A stretch of DNA of 64,000 nucleotides from Meira nashicola (Eukaryota; Basidiomycota; Exobasidiomycetes; Exobasidiales; Brachybasidiaceae). Under the pieces are notes generated by a model. The model saw only the letters and a list, made by a program, of their open reading frames with translations, was not told the DNA's origin and searched no databases. Numbering within the stretch: the stretch's first letter is position 1; the number at the start of each line of letters is the position of its first letter. Shown one piece after another: positions 54,284 to 64,000 of the stretch. The DNA lies in the NCBI GenBank assembly GCA_001600355.1, contig BCJU01000001.1, positions 1 through 64,000 of the forward strand, given 5' to 3'. Both the position numbers and the translations under genes were made by a program.

Positions 54284-56983
54284 TCACATCGTTCCCAAAC
54301 GACTTAAAAGATATTGCTCCAAGTCAATCCAACCACCTCCCACACGGGTTAAGACTTTTTTAGCTTTATTCGATGACGGATCAGAATCGTGCGAAGAATT
54401 CATCATGCTGTTATTGGGACGATGAAGTTGTAGTAATTTGCAAACAATTACCTTTGTTCCAACTTGATAACGTACCAAAGTTGAACTGCTGGGATTCATT
54501 TCTTTTACACCGCGTGGTAAAGGAGGATCTACACGTTCTATCCTTACACCGATCGAATTAACCACCCTTGCCACTTCAACATCAATCGCATCATTCGGAT
54601 TAGGCTTGTATGCATCAAACCCTCTCTTTCCTGCTCCGCCATGTCGACCGTCATATCCAGCAGTTAAACGAGAAGAAGGTCTCGCACCGTAAATTGTACC
54701 TTCCCAAACGCTACTATTGCCTCCATCACTATATGTAGGTGTTTCACGACCTGATGTGATACTTGGTGGTTTAGGTATTTGACTGACGAATTGCGAACTC
54801 ATCATAGACGATCGCTTTGTTCGATAATTGCTCACACTTGATGCACCATCACCTGTGCTATAAGTCGTTCCTCCGCCTATGTTCGAAGATGAAGGAGAAG
54901 AAGACATCATATTATATTGACCTGAAGGGGATTCTCCATTCACATGAGCAGCCGCATACGGTATTTTTGCTAAAGCTGCTGCTGATAGAGGCGTTGTTCG
55001 ACCATTGTTATTGTTGTTATTGTTGAATAAAGACGAATGTCTTTTGCTAATATTCAATGGTTTTGCCGTTTGTTGTGGACTTGTACGAGCAGAGATGGCT
55101 GCATTAGAAGTAGCAATGGCCGACAAAGAAGAAGAAGATGGTGATTTGCTGATCTGATGTTCAGCAGCTGCGTTTACTCGATTGGCACTATATCTTACAG
55201 GAGGAGGACGACTGCTTCTCCGACTGCTGTTTTGACCTGTTCCCGTTCCTCCCCCAAATAAGCTCATTCTTTGAACACGGGCCATGATTGTCGGTTCAGG
55301 CGTTTGCATACTACTTCGCAAATTAGTCTCATGTTCCCGTCGACGTGAAAAGCTGACAGGAGGTGAAGAGTCTGGACCAGTGGGATTCGATCGGAATTTG
55401 GACGAATTTGGACTTCTTCCAAACAAAGCACTCGAATTGGATGTGGACGATAGAGCTGAAGACGGCCTTTCTTCTCCCACGTTGGAAGATCGCCTAGAAG
55501 CTACGCCTATGATTCGCTTGCCTGCTGACATTAGACGAGGAATTCGACTCTGACTGATATTTGTATCATCTGTACGCTGACTTGCTGACGACGAAGGCCT
55601 TTGCAAGATGCTTGCTGAAGGAGATCGGTTGTGCGTCAGAGGCATTGAGAGATCTCCAACTTGATTGGACGTAGATGGAGACCATCCAATAGAGGGTGAG
55701 CGATCATGATTGATTGATTGATATTTACTTATTTGTGCGGCAGGAGAGTGAGTGCTTGGGTTAAGACGAGATAAAGGCCTGCGTGGCGGAGTGGCGACTG
55801 CTAAGCATTCGATGTCCTGACTCGCATTTGCATCAAATTCCATCAATTGTGTCACGATCCGCTTCAATTCTTTATCCATCTTTGACACCCTTTCACGCAG
55901 ACTACGCCATCTCGTCTTTAATTCCATAAAACGCCTAAGTATTGTTCCATTTCTTGTAGAATGTTGTTTGACGCCCCTTTCCAACGAGCTAAACATTTGC
56001 TCGCATGCGGGACCATAAGATGTTCGTTTCACATTGAAACTACGTTTCACTGTTTGCAGGGCTGCAAGTCGTTCTTCATTTGTCCTCCAAGCGGATTGAT
56101 CGTTTTTGAGGGATTGAGAAAGATTATTTTCACCTTGTCGTTCCATGTTTTGAGCTCCACTATCTCTATTAAAAGCAAAGACAAAATCGTGACAGCTGGC
56201 TAATGCTTTATCTAGACTATCCATCATCTCTTCCATTTGATCGCCAATCGAATTGAATACACGCAGATACTTATCTCCACCAAGTTCTTCCTCTAGCGTT
56301 TTTGCCTCTTTTTGAATTGTATCCCAATGTTGAAGCAATTCTGCATACTGTTTCCGAAGTACTTCTGGCTTCTTGGACAAGCCAATAGTCTCGACGCCAA
56401 AAGCATCATCAAAGCTGTCTAAACTGCTGAGACTGTTCAAGCTTGCTAAGCTACCCCTACGCTGCAATGTTGGTGCTTGTACATTATTATCCATTTCTTG
56501 CAGTAATTTCTCAGCTGTTCCAAGTCGAATCGATACATCTTCCATTAGCCCATTCAATTTTGCCATTTCCACGTCCAATACAAGACTTTTCTCTTTCTGC
56601 GATTTATTCTCCTTTGTTGGTGTATTCGTAGATTCGGTAAAAGAAGTTGATCCAACATCTTCCGTTACTGCTGCAAATATACCGGCATGTCTCTTTTCCT
56701 GAATGACAAAGAGTTGTTCACGTATTGCATCAAGTCCTGAAGAAATTCTTTTCAAATTCTCTGCAACGATTCCCGGATTCGCTTCTGTGGTTGACGAATT
56801 GCTAGAGGAGAATTTTGCAGGAACGTCTGCTTCATCGATTGCAGTAAATGTGGTACTTGAATCATTCTGTAAGCTTATGCTTTCATCGCCACCATTGTTA
56901 ATATCATCCAATCGAATGCTGGCCAAAGAATCGGCCAATTGCGAAGGCGAATCCGGAATACGAGCGTGAGCAATTGCAGCCAT
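54284..56983 (-). CDS. GAR/Kar9-like microtubule-associated protein
   Basis: An 899-residue protein with a helical N-terminal half (about 70-400) that alternates charged heptads (VEMAKLNGLMEDVSIRLGTAEKLLQEMD and similar). A long Ser/Arg/Pro-rich region follows (about 415-790) with repeated SPS/RPSS phrases. A C-terminal GAS2-related GAR domain runs from VARVVNSIGVRIERVDPP through YQVGTKVIVCKLLQL to RVGGGWIDLEQYLLSRL. Ser/Arg-rich plus GAR domains bind microtubules, and the spectrin-like half resembles fungal Kar9, which links microtubules to the spindle-pole/actin system. The Kar9 link is family inference; the GAR domain is clear. Confidence 0.8.
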   Translation of the reverse strand: MAAIAHARIPDSPSQLADSLASIRLDDINNGGDESISLQNDSSTTFTAIDEADVPAKFSSSNSSTTEANPGIVAENLKRISSGLDAIREQLFVIQEKRHAGIFAAVTEDVGSTSFTESTNTPTKENKSQKEKSLVLDVEMAKLNGLMEDVSIRLGTAEKLLQEMDNNVQAPTLQRRGSLASLNSLSSLDSFDDAFGVETIGLSKKPEVLRKQYAELLQHWDTIQKEAKTLEEELGGDKYLRVFNSIGDQMEEMMDSLDKALASCHDFVFAFNRDSGAQNMERQGENNLSQSLKNDQSAWRTNEERLAALQTVKRSFNVKRTSYGPACEQMFSSLERGVKQHSTRNGTILRRFMELKTRWRSLRERVSKMDKELKRIVTQLMEFDANASQDIECLAVATPPRRPLSRLNPSTHSPAAQISKYQSINHDRSPSIGWSPSTSNQVGDLSMPLTHNRSPSASILQRPSSSASQRTDDTNISQSRIPRLMSAGKRIIGVASRRSSNVGEERPSSALSSTSNSSALFGRSPNSSKFRSNPTGPDSSPPVSFSRRREHETNLRSSMQTPEPTIMARVQRMSLFGGGTGTGQNSSRRSSRPPPVRYSANRVNAAAEHQISKSPSSSSLSAIATSNAAISARTSPQQTAKPLNISKRHSSLFNNNNNNNGRTTPLSAAALAKIPYAAAHVNGESPSGQYNMMSSSPSSSNIGGGTTYSTGDGASSVSNYRTKRSSMMSSQFVSQIPKPPSITSGRETPTYSDGGNSSVWEGTIYGARPSSRLTAGYDGRHGGAGKRGFDAYKPNPNDAIDVEVARVVNSIGVRIERVDPPLPRGVKEMNPSSSTLVRYQVGTKVIVCKLLQLHRPNNSMMNSSHDSDPSSNKAKKVLTRVGGGWIDLEQYLLSRLGTM

Positions 56984-57490
56984 TCTTGCGAATAATCACT
57001 CAGAGCAAAAGCGCCTGACGCAGGATGGATCAAATAGAAGTCGAAAATTGTATCTCAATACATCATTTAATGAAAAGATTTCATAGAATCAAGATGTAAA
57101 AAGAACAAAGGAATGATGACGGTGATGGATTGTGAGTGTTGATGTATGCATATTGATATCCATATTTGACTTGCGCTAATAACACACAGGCCATGAACCT
57201 TGCCTGTATCTGGGCTGGAATTTTATTAATGCATGCATGCACGCAAAGTGTTGGTTTTTTTCCAGAAGCTAAACGCGTGAATAAGCAATTTTGGTAAAGC
57301 AAAGAGCGGTGCCCCATTTGCGGCCTCTGTAAATAATATAAAACTTTATTAGACCAGACAACCAAACTTCCGCCCGGTCTATAATCTGTTTACTAACCGG
57401 CCCACTAACTTCTTTTCAACCTAAAATATCTTCGCCGCATCCAACCATTTCTTCCATCCGCTCGTCATCTAATAGCGAGAGCGTTAAAAA
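56984..57490. other. divergent promoter region with TGCATGCATGCA
   Basis: About 500 bp between the GAR-domain gene and PEX3. The TGCATGCATGCA palindrome lies at 57230-57241. A minus-strand open frame at 57081-57365 shows no protein pattern. Confidence 0.5.
57230..57241. repeat. TGCATGCATGCA palindrome, copy 3
   Basis: Exact copy of 25131-25142 and 28376-28387. Confidence 0.75.
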
Positions 57491-59548
57491 ATGACGTCCT
57501 ATTTACAGTCTACACGAGACTTTTTATATCGCAGAAGGAGGCCGTTCATTGTAGTGGGCACATTGGTAGGAGGTGTTTATATGGTAGCCAATTATGCCGT
57601 CTCAAAAATAAGCGATATGCAAAGGCGAATGGTAGAAGAGAGAAGGGACAAAGAAAAGTGAGTATCAATTTTAAAATACGAGTTGCAATTTATGATTGCA
57701 TACTAACCATCTCTTCCTTCCTTTTTGTGCAGTCTACGGCGAAGATTTAATCAAAATCAAGAGGATTGCACCTACACAGTTCAGGCTCTTCTGCCAACAT
57801 TGGGCGATCAACTCTTTGCATATATGGACGTCGAAGGTTTGACGGCAAAATTACAACAAGGGAGACAGGCAGCCAGTGGAACTCAAACTCCAGCAGCAAT
57901 AGCGAATGGATCAGGCACAGGCAATGAACTGCAAGCCTCTTCGAAAGAAGGAGAAATCATCTCCGGACAAGAGGGGCTGACAAATCAAGCACACACAGAA
58001 AATGGAATTGACGAGAAGAAGTCGATCAATTCAAAGCAGGATAAAGTGGAACCTACAAGTTCTGCAGATACATCTGCTCAAGAAACACTTCCGACATCAA
58101 ATTCAGCAACGGATAATTCCAACGATGCCCTGGAGCAGGCTTGGAACAATGCCATACCTCGATCAAGTTTATCTGGCCTAGATTCTGTGGCTGAGCCTTC
58201 TCCTCAACCGATCGCTGCCGAAGCACGATTGACGCCCTCTCCACAGCCATCAACACCCGTTTTGACAAAAGAAGCGGAGCTTACACATGAGCAGACATCA
58301 GATTCTAATGCAGATTCACAGCCCAAACTTGAAACAGAAGAAGCAAAAGCGAACCAAGAAGCTGCGATGATAAGTGCTGCTGAATCTAAGGAGTCACTTT
58401 TGAAAGAAAAACGTGCAAAATTGGCGCTTTGGAATGAACTCAAGATCGCATCAATCTCTCGTACAATTACGACCTTGTATGGCATCGTTCTTCTTTCTCT
58501 GCAAACCCGCGTCCAATTAAATCTTTTGGGCCGATATGCTTATCTCACTTCCGTAACATCATTGTCTGCTTCTGATGAATCATCAAAACATCACATTCGA
58601 ATCGAAAGGAACGATGGTCTTAACGATCTGGACGATGATAATGAGGAAGAAAGCGAAGAGAATATTCAAAGCACAAATGCAAACGCTGACATATTAACAA
58701 ACGGAATCGATATGCAAACCGAAAAGTTATATCTAACGTTGAGCTGGTGGTTCTTACATCGAGGATGGCAAGAATTAGCAGATCTAGTACGATCGGCTGT
58801 TGAAGAAGTATTTGGAGACGTTCCTTTGAAAGCGCAATTATCTCATTCGGAATTTATCTCAAAGATTCAAAAAGTGCGAAGAAGAGTGGAATATGAATCA
58901 CGTTCTACTGACGGTCAAAGTCATTTAGGAGCCTCTTTTGCTAGTTTGGATGTTAGATCAGAATTTAGTGAAGCAACAACGACGATGACATCAGCACGAA
59001 GGAGAGGAAAAAGGCGAGACTTTTCATCAATCCTCTTTCCACCGCAAGGTCAAGAATTGCAAGTTTTAATCGATGCGGGAGCACTACCACAATCTTCAAA
59101 AGTTGGTACGGTAGGCGATTTGCAATCTTTATCAAGCACTCTTCCAGCACTTTTGGATGAAACGCGAGATTTGGTTGAATCAAATGATTTCTGGCGTGTA
59201 TTGAAACTGGGATTACGAGAAAGTTTTGAAATATTTGAACATAATTTAAGGCCTTCGTTTGGATTGGAAGTATTGCAACATACAACATCTCTTCCATCTG
59301 CGCCACCACCAGAAGCAAGTATTACTGAATTACCTCCTTCAACGGATCCACCTCTACCTCCAAAAATGAATGGTGGACATGTTTATGAAGACGAAGGTAA
59401 ATCGATCAGATTGGCGAGCTTATTCCCAGTGATTGCCCGTCAAAGTTCATCAGCTATTAATGGATTTCCCAATGAATATATGGATGCTTTGAATAATGTA
59501 AAAGAATTACGAGCTTTTTGCGCTGTGATTTATTCAAGTTGGTCATGA
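57491..59548 (+). CDS. PEX3: peroxin-3, two exons
   Basis: Exons 57491-57657 and 57733-59548 give 660 residues; the 75-bp intron has GTGAGT and TTTTGTGCAG borders in phase 2. The N-terminus SYLQSTRDFLYRRRRP is followed by a TM at about 18-37. Across the junction, EERRDKEK joins NLRRRFNQNQEDCTYTVQALLPTL, the hallmark PEX3 block. Pex3 is the peroxisomal membrane anchor for Pex19 and starts peroxisome membrane formation. The protein is longer than in yeast or animals because of a ~150-residue Ser/Glu/Thr-rich insert at about 85-225. The neighbouring downstream gene encodes an SKL-tailed acyl-CoA synthetase. Confidence 0.92.
57658..57732 (+). other. spliceosomal intron of PEX3
   Basis: 75 bp, GTGAGT donor, TTTTTGTGCAG acceptor, phase 2; the splice rebuilds the conserved NLRRRF block. 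Confidence 0.92.
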
Positions 59549-59853
59549 ACAAAAAAAAGATGTTATATGGTTTCCAAACTGTATATTGTACAATGTACTA
59601 GTATAATAATTATTGTCAATTGAATCAAAGATAATACACACAATGTATGTATACAATAACGGCTGTGCCGATCTGCACTTAATCGGAAAATGCGAAAGAT
59701 GAATGCGCTAATGAAAAGAAGTGTGGGGAAATTGACAAAATTAAATGGGAAACCGTGCGCCAAGTTGATCCAATTGCCGTTTCATTATTCTTTCACTATT
59801 TGTTTCTTCCGCCTTTTCCATCATCTACACCATCATCATCATCATATTAAAGA
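59549..59853. other. intergenic between PEX3 and the acyl-CoA synthetase
   Basis: About 305 bp separating two same-strand genes, with a CATCATCATCAT tract just before the synthetase start. Nothing else seen. Confidence 0.45.
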
Positions 59854-62040
59854 ATGACTTTTTCTTCAAATAACAATAAACATCCTCAAAATGCCATTCA
59901 CGATCAATCAATTCAAGATCGTGAAGGATTTTGGATGAAAGCATCTAATAGCATTCATTGGCATCAAAAACCTAGTTGTGCATTTGGAAAATCACTTCGT
60001 GAAACTGATTATGTGAAAAAAGGACAAGAAACTTGGTTTCCAAACGGATCAACAAATACATGTTTTAATTGTTTAGATAGACATATTTATCCTCCTCAAC
60101 ATGCAGCTTCGACACCTTTAACTGCTTCACCTTTAACGCCTCATTTATCATACAATGTTGAAGCAGCAAACAAGATTGCATTTCATCATGTTAGTCCATT
60201 ACCATTTCAAAAGCAACAATATAGAAAAGTTACATATGGAGAAGCATTAGAAATGACACAAACGTTAAGTGGAGTTTTAAAATCATTAGGAGTACGTAAA
60301 GGTGATGTTGTAACGATTTATATGGGAATGATTGTTGAAACTGCAATTGCAATGTTAGCTTGTGCAAGGATTGGAGCGATTCATAGCGTAGTATTTGGAG
60401 GTTTTGCACCGAAAGAATTAGCAAAAAGGATTGAAGATGCAAAATCGAAATTAGTAATTTCTACTTCTTGTGGTTTAGAACCTAAAGGACCGGTTGAATA
60501 TAAACCTTTAGTTGATGAAGCATTACGAACGAGTAAACATAAACCTTCAAGTGGAATTTTATTCTTTCAACGTTTTACGATAACAGGTCATTCACCTCAA
60601 CAATTAGCACCTAAAGGTAAAAATGGTCCTGGAGGCGTTGCTGAATGGGATTGGGAAAAAGAATGTGAAGCAATAAGACATGGAAAAGATGGAGGTGAAA
60701 AATGTTGGAGTTGCCACCCTATCGGATCAGAAGAACCACTTTATACACTTTATACTTCAGGTACAACTGGAATGCCAAAAGGTGTAGTTCGTCTTTCAGG
60801 TGGTCATTTAGTTCAACTTCGTTATTCTATCGAACATGTATTCGGAATGGGTAAAGATGATACGATGTTATGTGCAAGCGATCTTGGTTGGGTTGTTGGT
60901 CATTCTTATATACTTTATGGTCCTTTATTATTAGGTGCTTCAACTGTCTTATTCGAAGGTAAACCTATCACACCTGACGCTGGAATTTTATGGAGAACGA
61001 TAAGTCAATTAAACGTTACACATTTATTTACCGCTCCTACTGCTTTACGTGCTGTTCGTGGTTTAGATCCTGAAGGTTCAATGATGCGTGGTTCTTCAAT
61101 CTCTTTGCGTACTTTACGAACTTTATTCTTAGCAGGCGAAAGAAGTGAACCACAAATCGTTGAAGTTTATGCAAAATTATTATCCGAATTAGGTGCTCCA
61201 GGTGCAAGTGTGAATGATAATTATTGGAGTACGGAATCAGGTAGTCCAATAACTGCTTTAATGTTAGGAAGCTCTTGGTCACCTTTACCTGCAAAGCCAG
61301 GTTCGGCAGGATTACCACAACCAGGAATGGACGTTAGAATAGTTGATGATTCAGGAAAACAAGTTGAAAAAGGTCAAATGGGTAACTTGGTTTTAGCAAA
61401 ACCTTTAGCACCAAGTGCTTTAGGTGGTTTATGGAATAATGCAAAAGGTTTTTATACAAGTTATTGGCAAAGATTTGACGGAAAAGGTGATTGGTTCGAT
61501 ACAGGAGATGCAGCTCAAATGGACAAAGATGGTTATATTACTATCCTTGCAAGAGCTGATGATATTATAAATGTTGCAGGACATAGATTAGGAACAGGTT
61601 TGATCGAACAAGTGGTAACAGGTCATAAAGATGTAGTAGAATGTTGTGTAGTTGGTGCGCCAGATCAAATGAAAGGACATACACCATTTGCATTAGTAGT
61701 CACAAAAACAAATTTAAATCAAAATAATGATCAAGAAGAAGAATGGAAAAAGAATATGCTTCAAAGTATTAATTCTCATATTCGAACAGAGATTGGTCCG
61801 ATCGCTCAATTGAGTGGATTAGTTATAACGGCAAAATTACCTAAAACTAGAAGTGGTAAAACGTTACGTAAAACTGTAAGAGTGATCGTTGAAAAAGCAC
61901 AAACAAAGCCACAAGAAGAAATACAAGAATCACAATTACCAATCCCTCCAACGATTGAAGATCGAGATGTTTTACTCGATAATATTCAAAAGATACAATC
62001 TTACTTTAAACAAACAAGATTACAAAAATCAAAATTATAA
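59854..62040 (+). CDS. short-chain acyl-CoA synthetase (ACSS3/propionyl-type) with PTS1
   Basis: A 728-residue adenylate-forming enzyme. The N-terminus has FWMKASNSIHWHQKPS and WFPNGSTNTCFNCLDRHI, as in ACSS3 and propionyl-CoA synthetases. The core motif is YTSGTTGMPKG at about 300-310, with WWVVGHSYILYGPL-type and YWSTESG blocks; WFDTGDAAQMDKDGY is the hinge region, and LPKTRSGKTLRK near 665-676 holds the catalytic Lys. It activates acetate, propionate or similar acids to CoA esters using ATP. The last three residues are Ser-Lys-Leu, the canonical PTS1, so import into peroxisomes is predicted. Codons are strongly A/T-ending. A short insert at about 230-275 lengthens the protein. Confidence 0.9.
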   Translation: MTFSSNNNKHPQNAIHDQSIQDREGFWMKASNSIHWHQKPSCAFGKSLRETDYVKKGQETWFPNGSTNTCFNCLDRHIYPPQHAASTPLTASPLTPHLSYNVEAANKIAFHHVSPLPFQKQQYRKVTYGEALEMTQTLSGVLKSLGVRKGDVVTIYMGMIVETAIAMLACARIGAIHSVVFGGFAPKELAKRIEDAKSKLVISTSCGLEPKGPVEYKPLVDEALRTSKHKPSSGILFFQRFTITGHSPQQLAPKGKNGPGGVAEWDWEKECEAIRHGKDGGEKCWSCHPIGSEEPLYTLYTSGTTGMPKGVVRLSGGHLVQLRYSIEHVFGMGKDDTMLCASDLGWVVGHSYILYGPLLLGASTVLFEGKPITPDAGILWRTISQLNVTHLFTAPTALRAVRGLDPEGSMMRGSSISLRTLRTLFLAGERSEPQIVEVYAKLLSELGAPGASVNDNYWSTESGSPITALMLGSSWSPLPAKPGSAGLPQPGMDVRIVDDSGKQVEKGQMGNLVLAKPLAPSALGGLWNNAKGFYTSYWQRFDGKGDWFDTGDAAQMDKDGYITILARADDIINVAGHRLGTGLIEQVVTGHKDVVECCVVGAPDQMKGHTPFALVVTKTNLNQNNDQEEEWKKNMLQSINSHIRTEIGPIAQLSGLVITAKLPKTRSGKTLRKTVRVIVEKAQTKPQEEIQESQLPIPPTIEDRDVLLDNIQKIQSYFKQTRLQKSKL

Positions 62041-62169
62041 TCAAATCTTGAGATCTAATTTCGAAATGATAGGTTGTTTATACGTACAGAAAAAATGATA
62101 TTGTGTGATTATTTTTGACCATGCTAATTCTTGGCAAGGTGTTCTTTATAAAAATACCAATTATTATGC

Positions 62170-64000
62170 CTAGTCCCAATCACTTTCGCTATCCTCGCCT
62201 TCATGATCATGATTATGCTCTCCACCTGCTTCTTCGCTTGAACTTTCATCTTCACCTTCATCTCCCAATCGTGCAGCCTTGACCCGTTCTCCTCGCATTG
62301 CTGCCATTTGACCAGCTAAAGTATCTTCTTCTGGATCAGAAATATCATCTTCATAATCTTCAATTTCTAACTCTGAAGCATCATCCACTTTCAGTAAAAC
62401 ACTCATTTCCGCTTCTGAACCAAGGTAAACGTCTGATTTAACAATCGCTCGGAAAGAGTATAATCCTACTTGAGGTGGAGCTTGGAATTGAATGCTAAAT
62501 GTTCTCACTGCGTCCGGTCCAATGTCTGTGCATTTCACTGGTTGAACAATAATTCTTGATTGTTTAGCATCAGCTAAGAATACCCACCAATTTGGCTTTC
62601 GTTCTTCTAAGAAGAGAGGTGCATGTGCATAACCGATCGCCTGCTTTCCTTCAAGAGCTGGGTTTTGCTTACTTTCATTTGGGTCCTCCTCTTCGTTGCT
62701 AGGTCGCACGCTTGAATCGGTATCACGTTTGTTCAGTTCAGAATTTGCCCGAACGCCATTGAACAAAAGTGTTCCATCCTTTTTGAATGGTAATGCACGA
62801 ATCTTGACGATGAATTGAACAACTGCACCCGGCGTAACGATCTTTTCACCAGTAACTTTGAAAAAAGCGTCCACCATTTCAATTCTTGGCCATTCACCTA
62901 AAACGCCAACAGCATCTTTGTATTGTTGTTCGCTTATGAGATTGTCAGATTGACCGATTCGCAATCCTTTACGGCGTTCCTGATCGCCCATCTTCCAGAA
63001 TCCCTGTAATCCCAAATGTCCCCACTGAGCATTTGAGTGAGTGACCGCTTGGGCTGCCTCTAATGTCATTCCAGGCAATTGCATCAATTCGCTAGCACTG
63101 CGCATTTCACTTGAAGGAGGAACGGCTTGCACCAAACATTGCAGCATATCCATCAATTGTATAGTCATATCCATCCAATTGTGTGCCAAAGAGATGGACA
63201 ACATTCCGTTCAACAGTCTTTCTGCTTTTGCACCAACGATGTAACGATCTTTGGTCAATTTAGGCGATTTAGAATTGATGCGAAGCACGTGAGAATACAG
63301 CAAAATGAGATTCTTTCGGATTGAATGGGATCGGAAATGATCAATCAATCGCCATCTTTCGCCCATTTGTCGCAATCGTGCACGAACCAAGCTCTCCATA
63401 TGTGAAAGTTCATCTTCATCAGCTCCAGGACCACGCTTATCGAAAAGAGGATCTTGCAATTCTTCCGAAACAGCGACTAAAGCAAGGATGCGAGCAGGTG
63501 GTGTATCTTCGCGCAAATGCTGAAAGTATGATTGTGCAGTGGCATTGATCAAGCCATCCTTTGTTCGAGAACGTGAGCCGTACCACCATCTAGCAACCAA
63601 ATAAGGCAATGCAAGTCCGAACACCACTCCGTAAATGCCGAGAACCCAAATGTTATTATGACCTTCAACAACCCAAGCAGGCAAAGCGATGCCCATGCTC
63701 ATTTCTTGTCTTCCATCAGGATGTCCATATAATTCGAAATTTTTGCGAATAGTTTCATCGGTGAGAGCTTTGTAAGCCTTTGTTAAGTTTACAAAGTGAG
63801 ATTCGGCATCTTCCTTTGTTTGATTTTCTGACAATCGTACTTTATCGGGGTGAAATTTGATGCTCAATTTTTTGTAATGAGACTTGATCTGTTTCTCTGT
63901 TGCACTTGCAGCTATGCCCAAGACGGAAAATGGATCGTAAATTGCGTGTGAAGTGGTAGTAGCAGCATTTGCGATCGAATGGAAAAGGTAAGCAACGGCA
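62170..64000 (-). CDS. SEC63: SEC63 ER translocation protein (5' end beyond window)
   Basis: The frame stays open to the right window edge, so the start codon is missing and at least 610 residues are visible. YDPFSVLGI begins a J domain with the HPD motif in IKFHPDKVR. A TM follows (NIWVLGIYGVVFGLALPYLVARWW), which is the third TM of the Sec63 topology, then the Brl/Sec63 domain with LLYSHVLRIN and LVQAVPPSSEMRSASELMQLPGM. The C-terminal tail is acidic, ending DSESDWD. Sec63 recruits the Hsp70 Kar2/BiP to the Sec61 channel from the ER lumen. The acidic tail is where Sec62 binds in yeast. Confidence 0.93.
   Translation of the reverse strand, partial: AVAYLFHSIANAATTTSHAIYDPFSVLGIAASATEKQIKSHYKKLSIKFHPDKVRLSENQTKEDAESHFVNLTKAYKALTDETIRKNFELYGHPDGRQEMSMGIALPAWVVEGHNNIWVLGIYGVVFGLALPYLVARWWYGSRSRTKDGLINATAQSYFQHLREDTPPARILALVAVSEELQDPLFDKRGPGADEDELSHMESLVRARLRQMGERWRLIDHFRSHSIRKNLILLYSHVLRINSKSPKLTKDRYIVGAKAERLLNGMLSISLAHNWMDMTIQLMDMLQCLVQAVPPSSEMRSASELMQLPGMTLEAAQAVTHSNAQWGHLGLQGFWKMGDQERRKGLRIGQSDNLISEQQYKDAVGVLGEWPRIEMVDAFFKVTGEKIVTPGAVVQFIVKIRALPFKKDGTLLFNGVRANSELNKRDTDSSVRPSNEEEDPNESKQNPALEGKQAIGYAHAPLFLEERKPNWWVFLADAKQSRIIVQPVKCTDIGPDAVRTFSIQFQAPPQVGLYSFRAIVKSDVYLGSEAEMSVLLKVDDASELEIEDYEDDISDPEEDTLAGQMAAMRGERVKAARLGDEGEDESSSEEAGGEHNHDHEGEDSESDWD

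Overview
This is an AT-rich, gene-dense, intron-poor nuclear segment of a fungus. I see about 31 protein-coding genes, no bacterial operon features, and no convincing tRNA, rRNA, transposon or CRISPR. The spliceosomal introns I could place are short (73-109 bp), carry GT-AG borders, and occur in six genes, mostly near the 5' end. Few introns, a PsuG-PsuK fusion, a long PEX3, an E2 of branched-chain keto-acid dehydrogenase and a Hac1/Cib1-like bZIP gene fit a basidiomycete, most likely Ustilaginomycotina (possibly Exobasidiomycetes or a relative). The lineage is inference; no marker gene settles it.

Layout. 0.7-5.6 kb: MDR oxidoreductase, membrane-anchored HDOD-like (DUF3445) protein, Sng1/DUF3533 membrane protein. 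7.1-15.0 kb: an orphan protein, SCYL1/Cex1-type pseudokinase, a sulfotransferase-like protein with one intron, and mitochondrial BCKDH E2. 15.1-16.1 kb (minus): bZIP unfolded-protein-response factor. 17.0-25 kb: dihydroxyacetone kinase, EMC6, a small unknown, an Atg43-like tail-anchored protein, mitoribosomal bL28m, and the SSU-processome pair IMP4 and UTP15 placed tail to tail. 25.5-39 kb: alpha-arrestin, an MFS protein with a giant loop, a Zn2Cys6 factor, a Ted1/Cdc1-type phosphoesterase and a second orphan. 39.8-47.2 kb: mitochondrial citrate synthase, another Zn2Cys6 factor, a secreted GH5 glucanase and, downstream of it, a rearranged relic of a second GH5 gene. 48-64 kb: MFS drug/polyamine-type transporter, SDR, PsuG-PsuK fusion, GAR/Kar9-like microtubule protein, PEX3, an acyl-CoA synthetase ending in SKL, and SEC63 running off the right edge.

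The strongest discovery is in the bZIP gene. Its reading frame is interrupted by a 56-nt segment (15514-15569) that has no GT-AG ends. Each border lies in a hairpin that presents the Ire1 heptamer CNG|CNGN. Excision joins the bZIP N-terminus exactly in frame to a 137-codon ORF in another frame. This is the hallmark of Hac1/XBP1-type cytoplasmic splicing. The same gene's upstream region holds GACGTGG sites, suggesting autoregulation.

Themes shared by genes: ER homeostasis (bZIP/Hac1-like, EMC6, SEC63, SCYL1, Ted1-like), peroxisome (PEX3 beside an SKL-tailed acyl-CoA synthetase) and rRNA processing (IMP4/UTP15). Several short exact motifs (TACATAGACTAC, TGCATGCATGCA, GCGCTGCGCAGCGC) recur only in intergenic DNA and are not explained by the genes.
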